DNA from: Komagataeibacter sp. FNDCR2 | Lineage (GTDB): Bacteria; Pseudomonadota; Alphaproteobacteria; Acetobacterales; Acetobacteraceae | Assembly (NCBI RefSeq): GCF_021295395.1 | Contig: NZ_JAIWOU010000001.1 | Coordinates: 1,989,001-2,053,000 of the forward strand | Length of the DNA: 64,000 nucleotides | Direction: 5' to 3' | Part shown: positions 63,504-64,000 of the stretch, in pieces | Numbering within the stretch: the stretch's first letter is position 1 | How the letters are laid out: every line of letters begins with the position of its first letter | The notes under the pieces: model-generated | The model's database searches: none | What the model saw: the letters and a program-made list of their open reading frames with translations, nothing else | What the model was told of the DNA's origin: nothing | Translations under genes and position numbers: made by a program

Positions 63504-64000
63504 GGGCGCCCCACACCGCGCAGGCGGTGCAGGGTGACGATGGCGGCGGTCAGGACCAGCGCGGCGCAGGTCTGGTGCACCGTGCCCGCCCAGACCGGCA
63601 CCACCAGCAGCAAGGTGGTGATACCCAGCGCGTACTGCAAAAGCACCAGCCACCCCATGACCGCCAGCGCGTCATGCACGTCCTTGCCCAGATTGGGCGT
63701 GCGCAGCCCCAGCACGATGGTCAGGCCGATCAGCAGCGCCGTGGTGGTCGCCAGCAGGCGGTGGTCGAACTGGATGGCCGGAATGTTCTGGAACCAGTTC
63801 AGCCAGAACGGGTGCAGCCGCGCATAGCCGCGCGGAATCAGGTGACCATCCATGAGCGGGAAGGTATTGTAGGAAAAACCCGCATGGGTGCCCGCGGTAA
63901 ATCCGCCCGCGATGACCGTAATGCCCACCAGCAGGCAGATGGTCCATACCAGGCGGTGGATGCGCACCACTTCACGCGTGGCGGGAATGAAGACGGGGCG
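63500..64000 (-). CDS. ctaA: Heme A synthase (COX15/CtaA family), N-terminal part outside the window
   Basis: Membrane enzyme that oxidises heme O to heme A for terminal oxidases. The frame is open to the right edge, so only the C-terminal 166 residues are visible. Seen: [39 protein letters not shown] with a heme-ligand His, and a further His in [12 protein letters not shown], within about four transmembrane helices. The start lies beyond base 64000. Its 3' end abuts the inverted repeat. Confidence 0.92.
   Translation of the reverse strand, partial: RPVFIPATREVVRIHRLVWTICLLVGITVIAGGFTAGTHAGFSYNTFPLMDGHLIPRGYARLHPFWLNWFQNIPAIQFDHRLLATTTALLIGLTIVLGLRTPNLGKDVHDALAVMGWLVLLQYALGITTLLLVVPVWAGTVHQTCAALVLTAAIVTLHRLRGVGRP

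Overview
The window is GC-rich alphaproteobacterial chromosome and looks most like an acetic acid bacterium (Acetobacteraceae, Komagataeibacter/Gluconacetobacter-like). This rests on the gene content and order (dnaK-dnaJ; rho ... mnmE-mnmG-rsmG-parA-parB; trpB-trpA-accD-folC; pyrF-trpF), on two sugar-porter transporters and a periplasmic trehalase, and on a dispersed double-hairpin intergenic repeat that I associate from memory with this group. No database was searched. Both ends are cut: the left edge lies inside dnaK and the right edge inside ctaA.

Layout. 1-5.7 kb: chaperones dnaK-dnaJ, then dapB, metK and trmB. 5.7-17.1 kb: an accessory metabolic stretch with a DedA/SDR pair, an S9 peptidase, an enoyl-CoA hydratase-type hydrolase / SelO / sugar transporter row, a flavin reductase, a 47-residue membrane peptide, a Fur/Zur regulator, an unknown protein and a second sugar transporter. 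17.2-21.5 kb: the minus-strand operon trpB-trpA-accD-folC. 21.7-24.3 kb: corA and rho. 24.4-25.9 kb: a quinone oxidoreductase and an alkyltransferase-like gene on the minus strand. 26-31.5 kb: mnmE-mnmG-rsmG-parA-parB, carrying two perfect parS sites, so this is probably the chromosome-partition region near the replication origin. 31.6-44.9 kb: tRNA-Lys, a C26 amidohydrolase, two pseudouridine synthases, rsmD, ftsK, an unrecognised PLP-enzyme-like protein with a histidine phosphatase, tadA, degP, folD and a short MTHFR-like gene. 45-48.7 kb: Nudix hydrolase, MFS transporter, LOG-type hydrolase, tRNA-Pro and a GT2 glycosyltransferase. 48.8-56.7 kb: a very proline-rich trehalase, tldD, pdxA-pdxJ and an M20 peptidase. 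57-64 kb: lapA-pyrF-trpF, dciA/mutY, hemH, two glycine-rich exported proteins and ctaA.

Functional themes. Translation and RNA modification are over-represented (trmB, mnmE, mnmG, rsmG, rsmD, two pseudouridine synthases, tadA, two tRNAs). Chromosome maintenance is present as parABS, ftsK, dciA and mutY. One-carbon and cofactor metabolism appears as metK, folC, folD, the MTHFR-like gene, pdxA/pdxJ, hemH and ctaA. Tryptophan genes are split between two places about 37 kb apart.

I see no transposase, integrase, phage module, CRISPR array or classical defence system. The most notable items are the PLP-like protein with its histidine phosphatase partner, the repeat family with visible deletion derivatives, overlapping alternative hairpins in the metK leader, an alkyltransferase homologue lacking its arginine finger, and a trehalase with a perfect 10-unit 9-bp repeat. 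None is proven to be a new system.
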